From Cacajao melanocephalus (taxonomy: Eukaryota; Chordata; Mammalia; Primates; Pitheciidae): a stretch of 64,000 nt of DNA. The notes beneath the pieces were generated by a model. The model saw only the letters and a list, made by a program, of their open reading frames with translations, ran no database searches and was not told where the DNA came from. The stretch lies in assembly GCA_963573385.1 (NCBI GenBank), contig CAUYLG010059139.1, positions 1-64,000 of the forward strand, given 5' to 3'. Position numbers and translations under genes: made by a program. Shown here piece after piece: positions 60,259 through 64,000 of this stretch (the first letter of the stretch is position 1; the number at the start of each line of letters is the position of its first letter).

Positions 60259-62259
60259 TTTGCCATTTAATCTTGAGTGCCAGTTCCATCAGACACACCT
60301 GACATATTTTACTCTAAGATGCTAATGATTTACAGATAGCCTACTTACTGCCCTGATTTGAGGGCAAACAGGAAGCTTGACTTCTGGGTCTCTCCAAACT
60401 CAATTTAATATCAATCACAGAAATTACATTCACTTCCATGGTTAATATATTCAGGTCTACCTCCTTTCACTCGGATAAGATTCTAATAATCACATTTTAA
60501 CAGCTTTATCTTAAATGTGGTTTTATTGTAAATAACTTTGGACCTAGAGAGGGAGCAGATTTACATGGGAAATATAATTAAGTCATCAAGCATCATTACC
60601 ATTCTCAGAAGCATCTGGATTTTTAAAGAAGCTTCTAAGAGAAGGATGACATGTCCTGACAGGTCTCAGACAGCAGCAGGTGGCGGAGGACCCCCTAGTG
60701 AAATGGTCGGGGTCTATCTGCACCACTAGACTCCTCTGTGGCCTCCTCTGTTCTCTCCTGGGGTCTGGCCTGGCCATCCAGGCTTTTCCCCCAACAGACT
60801 GCTCATAGTATTTCCCCTTATGAGCCATTTGGCATCAGTGAAGACCCTGAGGTTTGAAGTCTCAGCCATGGAGGATGCTAAATCTGTGAATGTTGCAGTT
60901 TCCTTGAGTCTAAGGCATTGCCACGTCAATTCCCCTCGGCTTCCCCAAAATGGGGCCTGTGTAGGGAGCTACGCAGGTGACACCTCGGGGGAGGCTGAGG
61001 ATTGAGTGGGGGCTGGTGGAAGGGGCCACCCTGGAGGAGATGGTTCATCCTAGCTCCTCACAGCCTGAAAATGCAACCTTGGCACTGAGTTGTGCTGTTT
61101 CTCCACTAAGCTAAACAAAACCCCAAAGCTAACCAGCATCACCTTCCTTAGAAGGCAACTTGCAACATGGAGCAGGCCCTTGGACAGCTTCCTTCCACAC
61201 TCCCAAATGGCTTATTGAAGCTTCCCTTCTACTCCGCATAATAATCTGCCCCCCATAATTCATGGAGGGCATTGCAGGTGCATGCAGTAATTCAGTTATT
61301 GCTCTCAGTAACCTTATGAAGTAGGTCCTAATGTTAGCCCCACCTTTCAGACAAGGAAACTAAGCCATGGAGAGAGCAGAAATTTGCCAAGGTCACTCAG
61401 CCCTCAGCCATGGATAGAGCAGGAATTCAGGCGGTGGGACCTGGAGACTGCAGCCCAGGCCGCTGTCTCCATATAACCACAAGCAGCACATTCCCAGAGG
61501 AGATACACTCTATTTAGTTTCTCTCGTGATGCTCTGGCATCCACCCCTAACCCTTATAGACTAGGTGGGATGCTTCCTGGGTGGCCCACCCTTTATGCGC
61601 CTCTGCTGGGCTCCTGCACTGTGGGACCCTGAAGATCCCTAATGACCCTGCCTTCCCTGTCTCCACTGTGTGATCAGGAGGGCCAGGAACGTGCCATGCA
61701 CAAGGAACTCCATTCAGGGCACGGTGTGCTCAGCTCCTGGGTGGGTGGTAAGGAATACCTGGGGAAAGAGAAAGGCAAGGTCAGTGGTGACCACCACTCA
61801 AAGAAGACAATGGGTGGACCTGGAGAGCTGGCCTGAGCAAAGGCCCTGAGGTCTGGATCAGCAGCACCTGCTCAAAGTCAGGGCAGCCTTCCTGTGGCTC
61901 CAGACTGGAGGCAGGGGCAGGGAAGTCAGGCTGGTAAGGCCATGTGGGGGCTGGAGGGGCTTCCTACCAGGCCAGGGAGTGAGGCCCTTATGTGGGGGGG
62001 TGGGGAGCCCCTGATGGATTCTTAGGTGGAGAGGGACAGGACCAGGCCTGAGGCTTAGAACATCGCTCTGCGGGCAGAGACATGGATACGGGGCGCATTC
62101 GGAAGCAGAGGGACAGTGAGGATGGGTCCTAGAGTGTGTGTGCTGAAGCCCGCGAAGGGGAGGGCCAGCCCCTCAGCAGGGAACCTTTTCCTCGGGGGAA
62201 TGGAGGCGATGCTGTCCCCACAGGGGTGGCTTCAGCACTCTCTTCCCGTGTTTTTTCAG

Positions 62260-62376
62260 AAGCAAAAGCCCAAAGTGATGACAGGCCTGAAAGGAGATGA
62301 GAAGGAAGAGAAGAAAGGCAAAGGCATCATGAAGGCACCAGGAGGGAAACGCAAGGCCGTGGAGCCTTCCCAGAAG
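62260..62376 (+). CDS. C16orf78: C16orf78, coding exon 2 (lysine-rich, 39 codons)
   Basis: The exon is preceded by a pyrimidine-rich acceptor ending ttttttcag at 62259 and followed by gtaaca at 62377. It is 117 bases, exactly 39 codons, phase 0 at both ends, so skipping it would keep the frame. It encodes residues 51-89, beginning KQKPKVMTGL and ending VEPSQK. The composition is dominated by Lys, Glu and Gly, which suggests a disordered basic linker with a possible nuclear-localisation character. This part seems to differ more from the human protein, as I remember it, than exon 1 does. That comparison is from memory and not verified. Confidence 0.8.
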
Positions 62377-63008
62377 GTAACACGGCACCATCCCTTACCC
62401 CCACCCCCCCCACAACCCCCACCCCCGTGGGTCTCCAAATGGAGGACAGGTCCCCGCTTTTCTCCTGCATGATGTCTGCCTACTTTTTAAATTTTAAGGC
62501 CCTGAATTTCACTCTGACCCCACGTTAACACTCAAATGAAATCTCCCACCCTTCCCCCACCCTTTCCAGCTGCGCCACCCAATTGCTTCCTGTCTGTAGT
62601 TTCATTCCTCACAGGTGACACATCCTCCCTTGCCCACATTTATCCCCCAAAACTATTCAAGAAGGCTGCCTGGAAGATGAGAACACTGTGGTTCAGTGAG
62701 GGACAGGAGCCTCCTGGCTAACAGGGCAGCCCTACCCAGACCTAATGGCCTCCGAGGGCCTGTGTTTCCAGGGCCCCAGGGACCCCTCTGAGATACGGCC
62801 AGGAGAAGAGGGAGGCGTTGGTGAGCAAGTGCCCATGGGCAGACCCTGCCCCTCTGACCTCTCCCAGAGCCTGGGCAGCTCTCTCCCTGGTCGCCTTTGC
62901 CTGCCTTTCAGCAAACCCTTGAAATTGCTGCTTGTTTTCTTAGGATGGGCAGGGAGGGGGAGCCAGGTCCTGTAACTGGAGTGTGACTTCTCACCTGCTT
63001 CCTCCAAG
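62377..63008 (+). other. C16orf78: Intron 2 of C16orf78
   Basis: This 632-base intron starts with gtaaca and ends with tcctccaag. A very C-rich tract begins about 20 bases inside the donor (62398-62426). No repeats are recognised in it. Confidence 0.75.
62398..62426 (-). repeat. C-rich tract, G-quadruplex potential on the minus strand
   Basis: Four C-runs (5, 8, 5 and 5) separated by 1-4 bases, about 20 bases downstream of the exon 2 donor. Confidence 0.8.
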
Positions 63009-63138
63009 GCGTTAGGAAAGAGGTTCGGGAAGCACGGGGACACCGTCTCCTACCGAAGGCTCTATGGAGTGGAGCAAAAGGGAAAACGCCTCAGCATGGT
63101 TCCTGGCACCTACCTCAAGGATGGCCCCAGGAAATCTG
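63009..63138 (+). CDS. C16orf78: C16orf78, coding exon 3 (43 codons plus one base)
   Basis: The exon starts after the acceptor cctccaag at 63008 and ends before gtaagg at 63139. It carries 43 full codons plus one base, leaving phase 1. The peptide begins ALGKRFGKHG and includes SYRRLYGVEQKGK and SMVPGTYLKDGP, which match the C16orf78 family pattern as I recall it. The remaining exons lie beyond position 64000, so the C-terminal part of the protein is not in this window. The reading frame is open across all three exons (130 residues) with no stop or frameshift, which supports a functional gene rather than a pseudogene. Confidence 0.8.
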
Positions 63139-64000
63139 GTAAGGGAAGAACCTTGGCCCAGGCCTCCAGAATCTTCCTCCATAAACTCCTCCTCTAAGAG
63201 GGACCGAAAGCCTATGCCATTCTTAGAACAGTAGCATCCATGTCAATCCAACCGTCGTGCACACAGGAGTCAGAAACCGGCATGGAGGCTCAGTAGGGAC
63301 CACTCCCGGGGTTGCTCTTGGCAAGCTGGGTGTGACGTGGACGGGAAGCAAGTGACTGTCAAGGCTCTGCCCCCTCCCGAGTGTTCCCTTCTCAGGAAAC
63401 CACCCTCATGTGTCCAGGTTCCTGAAGCCATTTTGGTGACATCAACTTCATGAGTTACAAATCATCTAATTAATTTAAATACTGTGACACTATCAACTAC
63501 AGAAGGTACCACTCCTGCTGGCCTGAAACCTGCCAGGTGTTGTACCATTTATAAGGAACTTAGAGTGGTATAATCCTGGGCAACTTATTCCATCTCTGGG
63601 GGCTGGTTTTTCATCTATAAAATGAAACGATAGCAATACCTGCCTCATAGTATGGCTGTGGGGTTTAAGCGAGATGATGCATGAAAAGTACCTAGCCTGA
63701 CCAAGAGGAGGTGCTGAATAAATGTTAGTGGCTTTTTCTAAGTAAAAGTGTTGCTAAAATTTCAGGTGAACTGTACTGTGGTGTTGGAAAAACAGATGCA
63801 TTTGTTGTGTCTGGCCCCTTGGGACAGAGGTGTAGGGTAAAAGAGAAATCTGGAAGGGATTCCATTAGCCCAGCAGAAAAGTGCGCAATAGGCTTTGAGC
63901 AGAGGCTGTCAATTCTCATGTAAAATTATCCCCATTGTGCCCAACGACAACAAAAAATCATTTTCCCCCCTTTCACTTAATATACCAAAGCCATTGTGAC
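63139..64000 (+). other. C16orf78: Intron 3 of C16orf78 (5' part)
   Basis: The sequence after the gtaagg donor at 63139 runs to the window end. It is unique except for a sense MIR at about 63560-63735. The next exon is not reached. Confidence 0.65.
63560..63735 (+). mobile_element. MIR, sense, in C16orf78 intron 3
   Basis: cctgggcaacttattccatc, ggtttttcatctataaaatg, gcaatacctgcctcatagta, ggtgctgaataaatgttagt. Confidence 0.88.

Larger units (their letters stand above)
58237..62259 (+). other. C16orf78: Intron 1 of C16orf78
   Basis: This 4.0-kb intron runs from the gtaggt donor at 58237 to the ttttttcag acceptor at 62259. It holds an antisense LTR-like piece (about 58790-59300) and an antisense THE1-type LTR (59856-60258). 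A short MIR-like piece lies near 61300-61420 (antisense). The rest, including 60259-61290 and 61430-62250, shows no repeat or exon that I can recognise. The short ORFs in it have no support as exons. Confidence 0.75.

Overview
This is a stretch of primate nuclear DNA. It is almost entirely noncoding and repeat-dense: Alu, L1, L2, MIR, MaLR LTRs and hAT-Charlie miniature elements. No bacterial, viral-genome or organellar feature is present. Two things suggest a New World monkey rather than human, although this is inference. The 3' UTR of the L1 at about 5064-6213 reads like the platyrrhine L1 lineage, as I recall it, rather than human L1PA families. A very CpG-rich (young) L1 5' UTR at 1-399 does not look like the human L1PA 5' UTR. 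No convincing AluY was seen; the Alus look like J and S types.

The only protein-coding signal I can support is at the right end. Three plus-strand exons (58087-58236, 62260-62376, 63009-63138) join in frame with consensus GT/AG splice sites. They encode the first 130 residues of a protein that I recognise as C16orf78. The gene continues past the window. In human it lies on 16q12.1, so positions 1 to about 58000 would be the intergenic region upstream of it.

Layout: 1-8310 is a nest of L1s. A young antisense L1 (1-399) interrupts an antisense L1PA-like element (400-3612). This is followed by an old antisense L1M (about 3628-8310), itself split by a young sense L1 (5064-6213, 13-bp target duplication) and by an Alu (7661-7960). 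From 8310 to 36380 is mostly unique sequence with scattered MIR, L2, Alu and a MER5-like element. From 36380 to 60300 MaLR/ERV LTRs are frequent (MLT1, MST, THE1 and some unnamed ones), with L1 pieces at 37694-38211 and 53700-56690. From 58087 to the end are the first exons and introns of C16orf78.

The most unusual observation is a pair of local inverted duplications. Segment 41571-41975 reappears in reverse orientation at about 43222-43627, splitting a MER20 element. Segment 17268-17500 (a monomeric Alu plus about 90 bp of flank) reappears in reverse orientation at about 18347-18619, splitting a MER5-like element. Neither looks like ordinary retrotransposition. I see no operon-like or novel protein system. 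The many short ORFs in this window are chance ORFs or transposon remnants.
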